Below are positions 43,385 through 52,199 of a stretch of DNA of 64,000 nucleotides, in pieces (positions within the stretch are counted from its first letter, which is position 1; every line of letters starts with the position of its first letter). A program made the translations under genes and the position numbers. The notes below the pieces were generated by a model. That model was not told the DNA's origin. It ran no database searches and saw only the letters and a program-made list of their open reading frames with translations. This DNA comes from an uncultured Bacilli bacterium (lineage in GTDB: Bacteria; Bacillota_I; Bacilli_A; RFN20; CAG-826), in assembly GCA_934725985.1 (NCBI GenBank), contig CAKVCX010000001.1, forward strand, positions 1-64,000, written 5' to 3'.

Positions 43385-45131
43385 CTAATGGCTTAGTTAA
43401 TTCTTTTAATTTTAAAATCTCTTCCTTATCAAAATAAGGCGAAAGCTTTTCAAATACAGTTTTGTGGTAATTATTTATAAAATCTATTTCTTCTTCATTA
43501 AGCATAGTAACATCAACATAACTAGTTTCAATTGGAACATATGTTATTGTTTCAAATCTATAAAACTTTCCAAATTCGTTTTCTTTATAGTTTACGCATA
43601 AAAGGTCATTTTCAATCCTAATCCCATACTTTCCTTCTTTATAGACACCGGGCTCAACTGTTGTAATCATACCTGGAACAATTTTTGCTCCATCGTTTTT
43701 TCCATAGACATCTTTATACCTAAACCCATTGGGCCCCTCGTGAACTGGTCCTAAATAAGAAACCCCGTGACCCGTCCCACATTTATAATCAGATAAATTC
43801 TTCCACATATTTGATCTAGCAATACCATCCAAACTCCTGCCATTTGCCCCGTCTAGAAAAATAGCAGTAGATAAGGCAATTAATGATTTTAAAGTTAACG
43901 TGTAGTCTTTTTTAAATTCCTCTGATGGTTTATTAAAAACAAAAGTCCTCGTAGTATCCGTTGTGCCATATTTATATTGACCGCCAGAATCGATTAATAA
44001 CGATGAGCTGTTCATATCCACTGTCGAGTAATTTTTTTCATTCGGCGCATAATGCATGCAAGCAGAATTTGCATCCACGGCTACAATATTTTCAAAAGAT
44101 TCACTTAAAAAATGTCTTCCTTTTTCTCTATATGAATGAAGCAATTTGGAAAGAGAATATTCATTGCTCCCTTTCTTTACTTCTTCTTTTAAGTTAATGA
44201 TGAATTTAGTTAAGGCGACCCCATCCTCTATTTGAGATTTTATCGTGTTTTCTATTTCCACTTGTCCTTTAATGGCTTTGCTCTCTTCTATTAAGGAACT
44301 AAGAGGAACTGCTTTTTCTTTTAAAATGGAAGAAAGTTCATAATTAATAGAATTAAGGTCGATCCCGACTCGTGAATTTTGGCATTTCTTTAAAAAGGAG
44401 GGAAACTCGCTATAATCAAATACAGCGGCGACCCCATCTATCTGCCCTTTATATCTATTTTTATTTATAAATAAATAAGCATTGGTTAAATCAATAAATA
44501 AAAAACCATAAAAAACAGGGGTATAAGGCAAATCAAATCCACGTAAATTTGTTAAATAGGCAACCTCATTTAAATCTGAAACTACATAAGCATCCAAATT
44601 ACTTTTCTTCATTTCGTTTCTTACTAAATTAATTTTTTCTAGACTATTTAAACTAGTTGCATTTTTATCTAACGAAAATAATGGTTCATCATTAAGTTTT
44701 TCTGGTTTTTTAAAGACATCTAAAAGCTTAAAATCAATAATCTCACCTTTGCTTAATAATTTATTTGCTTTATCTAAGGAACATAAAGAAAAATCCACGC
44801 CAAGAGGATAACCGTCATATTTAGCAACTTCTTCTTCAATGCTTAAAGAAGAAGAGGTAGTATCGATAACTTCAAAAAAGGTCCCTTTTACATCTTTTTT
44901 AGAGGAAAAAGCAAAACGTCCATCAACAAAAAGAAGTGCTTTATCTAAGGTAATCAAAATATCTGCATTTTCTCCTTTAAAAGGACAAAAATAGGAAAAA
45001 ATAGAAGTAAAATATAATGATGGCGTCTCACTCATATGAGGATCACAAATAGATATTAGACACCCTTTTAAACCTACTTTTTTTATTTTTTCTCTTAATT
45101 CTTCAATGCGTTTGTTAAATATAGATTTCAT
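43368..45131 (-). CDS. pepP: Xaa-Pro aminopeptidase (M24B)
   Basis: The 587-residue protein has creatinase-like N-terminal domains and a pita-bread C-terminal domain. It removes N-terminal residues before proline. The five metal ligands are visible: two Asp in LIDSGGQYKYGTTDTTRTF (residues about 385-405), His in GTGHGVSYLGPVHEGP, and two Glu in TTVEPGVYK and GIRIENDLL. The length matches three-domain Firmicutes and eukaryotic-type enzymes (about 590-620) rather than the 440-residue PepP; the symbol is used broadly. AGGGAA lies 6 nt before the ATG. Confidence 0.92.
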   Translation of the reverse strand: MKSIFNKRIEELREKIKKVGLKGCLISICDPHMSETPSLYFTSIFSYFCPFKGENADILITLDKALLFVDGRFAFSSKKDVKGTFFEVIDTTSSSLSIEEEVAKYDGYPLGVDFSLCSLDKANKLLSKGEIIDFKLLDVFKKPEKLNDEPLFSLDKNATSLNSLEKINLVRNEMKKSNLDAYVVSDLNEVAYLTNLRGFDLPYTPVFYGFLFIDLTNAYLFINKNRYKGQIDGVAAVFDYSEFPSFLKKCQNSRVGIDLNSINYELSSILKEKAVPLSSLIEESKAIKGQVEIENTIKSQIEDGVALTKFIINLKEEVKKGSNEYSLSKLLHSYREKGRHFLSESFENIVAVDANSACMHYAPNEKNYSTVDMNSSSLLIDSGGQYKYGTTDTTRTFVFNKPSEEFKKDYTLTLKSLIALSTAIFLDGANGRSLDGIARSNMWKNLSDYKCGTGHGVSYLGPVHEGPNGFRYKDVYGKNDGAKIVPGMITTVEPGVYKEGKYGIRIENDLLCVNYKENEFGKFYRFETITYVPIETSYVDVTMLNEEEIDFINNYHKTVFEKLSPYFDKEEILKLKELTKPLVKNHI

Positions 45132-45258
45132 AATAAATTCCCTGCTTATTTTATTACAAAATAGTAAAAGTTAAATAAACTTAATTAAAATAATGCCATA
45201 TATTCAATTAAATAGACTTTTTTACTATTTTATCCTAGGATATGCCTTGGAGAATATT

Positions 45259-46569
45259 ATGGAAAAACAGTTAATTATTAAAGATATAGAAGTAACGTTA
45301 AGCAAGGAAGAAGAACTAAAATCCTCAATTTTGTACTCAACGCCCATAAAACAAGCCAGTGAAAAAATAAATTTTAATTTGATAAATCCTATATTTGATG
45401 TCGAATTAAAAGAGAATCCTATAACCAATCAACGCCAATCGGGAAGATGTTGGATTTTTGCCTCTTTGAATATGCTCCGTTACGAAGCAGAGAAAAGATT
45501 AAATATTGAAAAATTCGAATTTAGCGAAGGCTATCTTCAATTCTTTGACAAAATTGAAAAATTTAACTTTGCATTGTCTAGAATCGAAGAATATAAAGAC
45601 AAACCAATCGATGACCAATATAACATTTATGCGCTAAATACGATCATAGAAGATGGCGGTCAATTCCAAATGTTTGTTAATTTAGTAAATAAATATGGAT
45701 TGGTTCCACATGGATTAATGGACGGGGCTTCTTCTAGCGATGATACAAATGCATTGAATGAAACGTTAAAAGAACTTCTTGGCTGCGCAGCAAAAGAAAT
45801 AAGACTTGAAAAAGAAGAAAAAGAAATAGAAAAGATAAAAAGCAAATATTTAAAGAAAGCCTATAAATTATTATGTCTGGCCTTAGGAGAACCAATCAAA
45901 CATTTTAACTATTCCTATAAAGATTTAAACAAGAAAGTCGTAAAGCTAACTAACATTACGCCGCTAGAATTTGCTAAGCTTTCCATAGGCGATACCTTAA
46001 ATGAGTATGTTTTGCTCTCTTCTACCGAGTCAACGCAATATCCTTTATATACGAAAATAGCCTCTAAAGATTGCAATAACGTCATAGGGGCACCACTGGT
46101 TACAAATTTTGAAGTAACAAAAGAAGAATTTTTAAATGCTATAAAAAATAGTTTAGACAATAATGACGCCTTATGGTTTGCAGGAGATGTTAGAAAAGAC
46201 TCTAATAGAAAAAAAGGATACCTAACTAATAACTTATTAGACAAAGAAACCTTATTCGACTATAAAAACATTTTAAGCAAGGGAGAAAAACTAGATTATA
46301 GAGTCACTACAAACGCGCATGCCATGCTTTTTGTGGGCTATGGAACAAATGAAAATGGTCAAATAGATAAATTCAAAGTCGAGAATTCCTGGGGAAAAGA
46401 TGTAGGCAATTCAGGATATTTTGTTGCCGATAGAGGATGGTTTGACTCTTATGTCTACCAAGTTGTCGTAAAAAGAAAATATCTAAACGAAGATTTATTA
46501 GAAAAATATAAGAAAGCACCAACAAAACTAGTTAATCCATTTGGAACAATGTGGACAATGCTAGACTAG
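45259..46569 (+). CDS. pepC: Aminopeptidase C / bleomycin hydrolase (C1B cysteine peptidase)
   Basis: The 436-residue protein is a hexameric papain-like aminopeptidase. The catalytic Cys is in NQRQSGRCWIFASLNMLR (residues about 59-76), the His in NAHAMLFVGYG (about 354) and the Asn in KVENSWGKD (about 377). The length fits the family (about 440-450). The ATG at 45259 has TTGGAG 6 nt upstream; an in-frame ATG at 45193 would add a hydrophobic stretch not expected of PepC. It is divergent from the Xaa-Pro peptidase gene, so the two may share control. Its 3' end overlaps the convergent unknown gene by 9 nt. Confidence 0.94.
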   Translation: MEKQLIIKDIEVTLSKEEELKSSILYSTPIKQASEKINFNLINPIFDVELKENPITNQRQSGRCWIFASLNMLRYEAEKRLNIEKFEFSEGYLQFFDKIEKFNFALSRIEEYKDKPIDDQYNIYALNTIIEDGGQFQMFVNLVNKYGLVPHGLMDGASSSDDTNALNETLKELLGCAAKEIRLEKEEKEIEKIKSKYLKKAYKLLCLALGEPIKHFNYSYKDLNKKVVKLTNITPLEFAKLSIGDTLNEYVLLSSTESTQYPLYTKIASKDCNNVIGAPLVTNFEVTKEEFLNAIKNSLDNNDALWFAGDVRKDSNRKKGYLTNNLLDKETLFDYKNILSKGEKLDYRVTTNAHAMLFVGYGTNENGQIDKFKVENSWGKDVGNSGYFVADRGWFDSYVYQVVVKRKYLNEDLLEKYKKAPTKLVNPFGTMWTMLD

Positions 46570-47130
46570 ATTATGCCTTACGTTTAATAAATAATCTTCT
46601 AAGTTATCTAGGGAAGAAATAACGCCTTTCTTCCCTAGATTTTTTATATAATGCTCATTAAAAATAGATATAGTCTTTGCTAACTTTTCATCATCGCTAG
46701 AACAATCCAAAGCCTCTTTTAAAGGTTCAAGAAAGCTGCCAGAAAAAGGGAAACAAGCTTCTATATAACTAGTAGATGAATTAAACTTATTATTATCTTC
46801 GGCTAGATAAAAACCTTCCATAATCATTAAACAATGAACGGCTTTATTCATAAAGGGGGAAATATTCAATTTAGGATCAAAAAGGGGCATAGAAAACTCA
46901 GATGAAGTTACTAAATTTAATTTGCCTTCCAAATAGGCGGCTAAGAACAGGCTATAGAAATCAATTTGACTTGATTCTTTAGGGGAATACAAACATAAAC
47001 AAATGAATAACAATAAAGTATTTTCATCATGTTTTCCTTTATCAAAGTCAGTTAGAACCCTATAAAAATATCCAAAAGAAGAAGCATCTTCTTCAATTCT
47101 TTTAATTGGTAAAGTAATACTATTTTTCAT
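46561..47130 (-). CDS. Unknown protein behind a leader peptide and attenuator-like hairpin
   Basis: The 189-residue product has no signal peptide or clear membrane span. It is largely helical by pattern, with hydrophobic stretches (LLLFICLCLY, about 40-50) and Ser-rich loops. I recognise no family; it is not an Erm methyltransferase or an ABC-F protein. There is no ribosome site before the ATG at 47130, which lies 4 nt after the stop of a 19-codon upstream reading frame. Its translation may therefore depend on that frame. The 3' end overlaps the pepC gene by 9 nt. Confidence 0.65.
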   Translation of the reverse strand: MKNSITLPIKRIEEDASSFGYFYRVLTDFDKGKHDENTLLLFICLCLYSPKESSQIDFYSLFLAAYLEGKLNLVTSSEFSMPLFDPKLNISPFMNKAVHCLMIMEGFYLAEDNNKFNSSTSYIEACFPFSGSFLEPLKEALDCSSDDEKLAKTISIFNEHYIKNLGKKGVISSLDNLEDYLLNVRHNLV

Positions 47131-47134
47131 AAAA

Positions 47135-47194
47135 CTATTTATTTATAACAAAAATGCCCCTAATTGGTCTAGGGGTCGGGCCAACTAAGAGCAT
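47135..47194 (-). CDS. Candidate leader peptide MLLVGPTPRPIRGIFVINK
   Basis: A 19-codon reading frame begins 4 nt after a TACAAT hexamer and stops (TAG) 4 nt before the next gene. The peptide ends with IFVI, the four residues known from the ErmC leader to stall ribosomes with macrolides. The codons for PTPRPIRG form the terminator stem. A second ATG one codon upstream (47197) is possible. It is an inference from position and motif; no homologue search was possible. Confidence 0.45.
   Translation of the reverse strand: MLLVGPTPRPIRGIFVINK
47145..47175 (-). terminator. Attenuator-like terminator hairpin inside the leader frame
   Basis: On minus, the stem CCCCTA / TAGGGG with loop GACCAAT is followed by CATTTTTGTT. 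It lies between the promoter (47226-47199) and the gene at 47130, so it can stop that gene's transcription. An alternative stem, TTAGTTGG (47188-47181) with CCAATTAG (47168-47161), shares bases and would compete with it. Confidence 0.55.
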
Positions 47195-47198
47195 CATT

Positions 47199-47226
47199 AT
47201 TGTACCTTGTTTTTTTAAAGTTTCAA
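47199..47226 (-). promoter_or_regulatory. Promoter of the leader peptide and the 189-residue unknown gene
   Basis: TTGAAA (47226-47221) and TACAAT (47204-47199) on minus are 16 nt apart. Transcription would start at or next to the leader ATG codons (47197 or 47194). Confidence 0.65.
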
Positions 47227-47334
47227 GAAGGGTCGAAAAATTTGCTTTGGCTTAAACGATTTTTTAAAATTAAATAGACTAAAATATCGATAAATACGGA
47301 ACTTTTAAAAAATTAGATATGTTATTTTTAAGTT

Positions 47335-48240
47335 TCATTTAAAGTAAGGACCTTCAACCTTTTCTATCTTTTCTCCTTTATAAATAAGAGTCAATTCAAA
47401 AGGGGATGATAAAGTGCTTCCGATAAATTTTAAAAAATACTTGTCGCCTTCCCATAAAGGTAATTTAAGCATCTCTTCTTTCTTTGCAAAAACGAATTCC
47501 CCTTCTTCACAAGAACCTTTTAAATTGCCTGAAAACGATCTAATCTCGAACAAATACATTTTCTCGTCTTCATAAGTATCATTTAAAAAATAAATTGTCC
47601 CTAAAAAAGAATAATCTTTTATTTTCAACGATGTTTCTTCTTCAAACTCCCTACGCATGCAAGAATAACGGTTTTCATTTTTCTCAAAATGTCCTCCTAT
47701 CCCTACACATTTCCCTTCATTAGGATCATCTTTCTTTTTATTTCTACGTAAAAACAAAATGGAGTCGCCAAATAAAGCGTAACCCAAGGTTGTTTTTATT
47801 TTTATAGACTTTTTTCTAGAACATATTTTTAATCTTTCTTGATGCATAGAGATTATTTTTTCCATAACCCCATTCATGTTCTTTTCTATTTCAAAGCCAT
47901 AGAAACGTAATACAGTTACCCCCATTGCTTCCAAAGCTTTATTTACTTCCTTATCCCTAGCTATGTTACGTTCTATTTTCTTTATCCAAAAAGAAGCGTT
48001 TGTTTTTAGGCTTTTTTTAGCTTCTTCAAAATTATATCCATGCCAAAACTCGGAATCGGCAAAAATAGCTAAATTAGAAGAAGGTATATAAATATCAGGC
48101 TTGCCTATAAGGTTTTTATAATTTTTTCTATAGCGTATCCCTAATTTAGTTAATTCTTTTCTTAAGGCCAACTCAATTTTGGTATCTTTGCCTTTTATAG
48201 ACGCCATTATTTTATGGTTTAAGGACGGATCGCGTTTCAC
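47335..48240 (-). CDS. Vsr-like DNA mismatch endonuclease fused to a NUDIX hydrolase
   Basis: The 301-residue protein joins two DNA-hygiene enzymes. Residues about 1-135 match the Firmicutes very-short-patch-repair endonuclease: MASIKGKDTKIELALRKEL, RYRKNY, KPDIYIP with the metal Asp, and IFADSEFWHGYNF with the conserved His, then ERNIARDKEVNKAL and VLRFYGFEI. Residues about 145-295 are a NUDIX domain with box G-x5-E-x7-REFEEETSL (about 181-205), the pattern of MutT-type nucleotide pyrophosphatases (Gly of the box replaced by Ser). AAGGA lies 6 nt before the ATG. It overlaps the coiled-coil gene by 4 nt and ends a three-gene operon. No cytosine methylase (Dcm) gene is near, which is unusual for Vsr. 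Confidence 0.85.
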   Translation of the reverse strand: MKRDPSLNHKIMASIKGKDTKIELALRKELTKLGIRYRKNYKNLIGKPDIYIPSSNLAIFADSEFWHGYNFEEAKKSLKTNASFWIKKIERNIARDKEVNKALEAMGVTVLRFYGFEIEKNMNGVMEKIISMHQERLKICSRKKSIKIKTTLGYALFGDSILFLRRNKKKDDPNEGKCVGIGGHFEKNENRYSCMRREFEEETSLKIKDYSFLGTIYFLNDTYEDEKMYLFEIRSFSGNLKGSCEEGEFVFAKKEEMLKLPLWEGDKYFLKFIGSTLSSPFELTLIYKGEKIEKVEGPYFK

Positions 48241-48626
48241 TTTCTATCCTTCTTTTTCTTTTTGCTTTTTTCGCTTAATAAATTAATTTTATCAATAAGG
48301 GCATTAGAAGAAGAAGCAGCCTTGTTGCAACATTCTACAATTGCCTTTAAATCGCATTTTTCAATTTCTTCATTTAAAGCGTTCATCTTTTGTTTAATTT
48401 CTTCCATTCTTTTTATGGATTCTTCTAATCTAGATAAAGAGCCATTTAATTTATCAAGAAGGGAAGAAATGGCTTTGACGCTTTTAAAAGTAGATTCGAT
48501 TCGTTCTGAAATAGATGACATTTTCTCATCGAAAGAACCTTCTATTTCATCAATTCTTTCCAAACAAGAAGAAATCTCTTCAAGGCTTGTCAAAGTTCTT
48601 ACTAACTTATCATCGGCATTTTCCAT
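48237..48626 (-). CDS. Small coiled-coil protein between helicase and Vsr-NUDIX genes
   Basis: The 129-residue product is nearly all heptad-like helix (residues about 8-118, rich in Leu/Ile at spaced positions with Glu/Lys/Ser between), with a Lys-rich tail KKKKKDRK. No enzymatic motif is present. It starts 3 nt after the helicase stop, with AAGGAG 12 nt before its ATG inside the helicase gene, and overlaps the next gene by 4 nt. It may bridge helicase and nuclease or oligomerise them; this is inference. Confidence 0.75.
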   Translation of the reverse strand: MENADDKLVRTLTSLEEISSCLERIDEIEGSFDEKMSSISERIESTFKSVKAISSLLDKLNGSLSRLEESIKRMEEIKQKMNALNEEIEKCDLKAIVECCNKAASSSNALIDKINLLSEKSKKKKKDRK

Positions 48627-48629
48627 TGT

Positions 48630-51600
48630 TTAATTAATCTCCTTTTTTATTTTATTTAAAATAAGAGAAGAAATCTTATCGAAATAAAACACCTTCTCTT
48701 GATAAGAACAAAGTTCGACTGATTTTTTATATAGTTCGACTAATTCCAATAATGAAGTATTCTTGTCAAAGACTTTTAGGAAAAGATTCAATTTTTTCCT
48801 ATTTCCGCTTCTTTTATAACAATCTTTTAAATTTCCATAATCGTTCCTGGAAATAAACAAATCTATGTATTCGCTAGAATTAGAAAAATTATTTTTATTA
48901 AACTCCTCTTCGTAATTAGAATATTTTTTTGCAACTTTTAAATCATTGGGATTAGCTTTATCTTTTGCCCTAAGCAAAGATAAATATGCTTGTTTATATT
49001 GGCCATTATAAAATAAAGATTTGGCATAACTAACCCATGATAAAGAAGCCGAATCAATAAAAAGTTCATCTAATTCAGTAGAAGAAATGTGTTTGGGAAT
49101 GGAAAGAAAACTTTCTTTTATTGAGGGGGTGATGTCGTTTTCATAAATTACTATTTTATTTTTCGCCCTAGTCAAGGCTACATAAAACCTATTAAAAAGC
49201 ATTCTATGGAAAGAGGAATGCTTTCCTTTTTTATTTAATAACATGGAATTAAAACTATTCTTTGATGAAGAAAAGAAACGTATTAAGACGACGCTATCCC
49301 ACTCCATTCCTTTGGCCTCTTCTATTACAAAAGACATATTTGACAAAATCTCTTTATCTATACCTAATTTTGTATAAGTAGCTATAAAATTCTCTTTTTC
49401 GAATAAAGAAGGGAATATATAAGACAAGGAAGAAGAAAGGGATCGTTTTACTAGGTCTAGTAAAGTTTCTTCCTTATCTATATAGCTTACAAATAAATCA
49501 TTCTCGTCATCCCTTAAAGATGATTCGGTTTTATCTATTTCTTCTTTTTGCTTGCCTATGCATTCCTTTTTCTTAATATTAAAAGAATTTATATAATCAA
49601 TTAAAACGGGGCCGCTTCGATAAGAAGAAGGCAAAAATATTTTATTTAATTTCAAGGAATGGGATATTTGTTCTTTTAAAATGGATTCGCAAGAAGCAAA
49701 GCTAAACAAAGTAGGTTGAATTGTTTGATTATCATCCCCAAACATATACAAAGACAACGGGTGGTTCTTTTTTAACAAAGATAAAATGGAAATAAACATC
49801 AATTCGGTCAAATCTTGATATTCATCAATTATTAAATTATCAAAAAGAGGCTTATCCTTCTTTGCTAATATAGCCTTAGCCAAAAGGCCATTCGAATAAA
49901 AAGAGTTTGCTAAAAGATGGTTATGGTACGACTTACCGATTAAATAAAAGTCTTTACGTATATTAAATTCAAACGCCTCTTCTTTTTTTGTAAAACGCAA
50001 GAATTCATCTTCGCTTAAAATGGAATCAGAAGAAGAAGATAAAGCCCTTGAGCCTTCCATAATTCCATTAAAGAAACAAAAGCAGGCCAAGCAAACATCT
50101 TCTTTTTCGTCTTTAAAAATAGAAAAATCTTTCCTTAAGGATTTACTAGAATCAATAAAAGATAAAAAATAAGTCCTAAAATAATCAAAACCTTTATATT
50201 TAGTAGTTATTTCTTCGCCTAAAATATAGCTGGCTAGATTTAAATAAGTATAAGTAGAAGGTGTTTCTATTTTATAACTAGAAAGCATTTGATCAACTGA
50301 TTGAAGCAAGCCTGGTTCATAAGTCAAATATAGAATGGACTCATTTTTATCGAGTAAGTCTATATATTGGGCGACCGACATCAATGTTTTTCCAGTTCCA
50401 GCGGAACCTGTTAAAACACTTGGCAAATTTTCACTAGCTTCTTTTAATTGGTCAAATTGAACATGGGACAAATAAGGTATATCTTCTTTCTCTCCAAATC
50501 CATTTCTTAAAAAGAGTTGATGCAGTTCTTTATCATTATTTAAGGCTTTTATACCATTAATTGCCACATCTAACTGATTATCATGCTCTCCTTGAAAAGA
50601 AAATCCGATAATAATGATATCTTTATAATCAAGTCTTCGTTTACAATCATAACCATGACAATAAAATAAACGACTAGCTTGATATTCTTCATTGTTGCCA
50701 AATTGGAATTTCAAGACGGTTTCATTTGAAAAAGCATTAATCTTTTTATTATCCCTACTTCTTAAATAAGCATTAAGTTCCTCGTCATTATAAGAAAGCA
50801 GCTTTTCAATTGTTTCATCAAAATCAGCTTTGGCATAAGGACTTTTTTGGAAGAGTTTTTGGAATTTTCTTAAAGTCTTGCCAAGAATAAAGACTCTTCT
50901 AAAGGCAACCTTGTCATTTTTAATTTCTTCCTCTTTAAAAATAGGCTTGTCTATTTCTTCTTTCTCTATTTTGTTTTCTTCTTCAATTTTTTTCTTTTTA
51001 TTTTCGCTAGAAGTAATTTTTAATAAGGTGGCAAAATCAAGGTACGGGTCCACCAAATTAACTCCAATTGAAGAAAAGCCAACAATCGAAGCTTCTTTAT
51101 CTGCAGAACAAATAAAACACAAATTTGGTTCTTTTTTATAACTTAATAAATATGAAACGGGGCGAGAATAAGCATCAACGGTCGCGCATAATAAATTGAA
51201 GTTATTAACATCAAATTTAGACGCTAAAGAATAAGCAATGGAACCATTTAAAGGTTTATCGGGGCAATATCTAGTTCTTTTGGTCCAATTTATTCTATTG
51301 ATAGATTTTAATTTTTTATAAAATTCATCGTGATACGGAGATAAAGCTTCGTTGTCGTTACTAAAAACAAAAACCCTGGAATTAACATCATATTCTCTTT
51401 TTTTATAAATATATTTTTCTACGTTTAAAGACTTTACCTCATTAATGTTTTTAGGCTTTTCTTTTTTATTAGAAGAAAAAGAAGCAACAGGTATTGAAAC
51501 TATTTCTTTAGGTTTTTTTATTTCTTTTTTCCTAAAATTCGGATTAACGTTTAAATTGGCTATTTTGCTTTTGGAATTAGGGGAAAAAGATGGGGTTACT

Positions 51601-52154
51601 ATAGGTACATTTACAAAGTCATCCTCTTCTTCATCTTCGCCAAAATCATCATATTCTTCTTCATCGTTATCTAGATTTCTAATAAGACTCTTCTTAGAAG
51701 GGATAAAATTGTCTTTTGTTAAAGCAACGTCAGCATCCTCCTCCACTTCATTTATTTCTTCATCATGGATATATTCAATTGAACTGCACATCTTTCCATC
51801 CATTTCAATGAAAGCACCTTCTTTAGAAAAAGAAAGAAGGCATCTATTAATAACATCTACTTCTAAATATTCATTAACTAGGCTTTTGCTTTGCAATAAA
51901 ACACGAAGAGGAACTATTTCATTATTGAAAACGCAGGAAATGACTTTATAAGAAGAAAAAAGAAAAGGAAAATAGTCTTTATTTAAATATTCTTTTTCTA
52001 TAGAAGGCGGAAAAAAACGAGTTGAAAAGAAGGAAAGTTTCCTAATATTGCTTAACTTTAAAATAAGAAGAGAAAAATAAGGATTAGAAGAAAAAGGCAT
52101 CATCATCTCTTCAGTAGAATTTTCCTTAAATATTAAACGCTCGTTATTCCCCAT
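48630..52154 (-). CDS. Large SF1 (UvrD/Rep-like) helicase with unknown N-terminal half
   Basis: The 1174-residue protein has a superfamily 1 helicase core in its C-terminal half: Walker A GSAGTGKTLMSVAQ (residues about 584-597), motif II IDEYQDL (about 774-780), YRSG motif IV near 860 (SSYRSGPVLIDYI), motif V VIEEAKGMEWDSVVLI, and motif VI YVALTRAKN (about 990-998). Residues 1-570 are new to me: a strand-rich start, an acidic linker (about 140-185, Glu/Asp runs), and a mixed domain (about 250-400). The end (about 1050-1150) has TPR-like helices (YAKSLFYNGQYKQAYLSLLRA). The ATG lacks a ribosome site; TAAAAT lies 7 nt upstream. It heads the operon with the coiled-coil and Vsr-NUDIX genes. Confidence 0.88.
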   Translation of the reverse strand: MGNNERLIFKENSTEEMMMPFSSNPYFSLLILKLSNIRKLSFFSTRFFPPSIEKEYLNKDYFPFLFSSYKVISCVFNNEIVPLRVLLQSKSLVNEYLEVDVINRCLLSFSKEGAFIEMDGKMCSSIEYIHDEEINEVEEDADVALTKDNFIPSKKSLIRNLDNDEEEYDDFGEDEEEDDFVNVPIVTPSFSPNSKSKIANLNVNPNFRKKEIKKPKEIVSIPVASFSSNKKEKPKNINEVKSLNVEKYIYKKREYDVNSRVFVFSNDNEALSPYHDEFYKKLKSINRINWTKRTRYCPDKPLNGSIAYSLASKFDVNNFNLLCATVDAYSRPVSYLLSYKKEPNLCFICSADKEASIVGFSSIGVNLVDPYLDFATLLKITSSENKKKKIEEENKIEKEEIDKPIFKEEEIKNDKVAFRRVFILGKTLRKFQKLFQKSPYAKADFDETIEKLLSYNDEELNAYLRSRDNKKINAFSNETVLKFQFGNNEEYQASRLFYCHGYDCKRRLDYKDIIIIGFSFQGEHDNQLDVAINGIKALNNDKELHQLFLRNGFGEKEDIPYLSHVQFDQLKEASENLPSVLTGSAGTGKTLMSVAQYIDLLDKNESILYLTYEPGLLQSVDQMLSSYKIETPSTYTYLNLASYILGEEITTKYKGFDYFRTYFLSFIDSSKSLRKDFSIFKDEKEDVCLACFCFFNGIMEGSRALSSSSDSILSEDEFLRFTKKEEAFEFNIRKDFYLIGKSYHNHLLANSFYSNGLLAKAILAKKDKPLFDNLIIDEYQDLTELMFISILSLLKKNHPLSLYMFGDDNQTIQPTLFSFASCESILKEQISHSLKLNKIFLPSSYRSGPVLIDYINSFNIKKKECIGKQKEEIDKTESSLRDDENDLFVSYIDKEETLLDLVKRSLSSSLSYIFPSLFEKENFIATYTKLGIDKEILSNMSFVIEEAKGMEWDSVVLIRFFSSSKNSFNSMLLNKKGKHSSFHRMLFNRFYVALTRAKNKIVIYENDITPSIKESFLSIPKHISSTELDELFIDSASLSWVSYAKSLFYNGQYKQAYLSLLRAKDKANPNDLKVAKKYSNYEEEFNKNNFSNSSEYIDLFISRNDYGNLKDCYKRSGNRKKLNLFLKVFDKNTSLLELVELYKKSVELCSYQEKVFYFDKISSLILNKIKKEIN

Positions 52155-52199
52155 ATGATTAATTTTACTATTTTATTTAAATCTAGTAACCTATTTGGC

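Noticed and set aside
45193..45258. Upstream ATG at 45193 as the PepC start
   Set aside because: It would add a 22-residue hydrophobic extension not expected in PepC, while TTGGAG stands 6 nt before the ATG at 45259.
46561..47130. The gene behind the leader peptide as an Erm rRNA methyltransferase or ABC-F resistance protein
   Set aside because: The 189-residue product has neither a SAM-binding motif nor Walker motifs; only the leader peptide resembles the Erm type.
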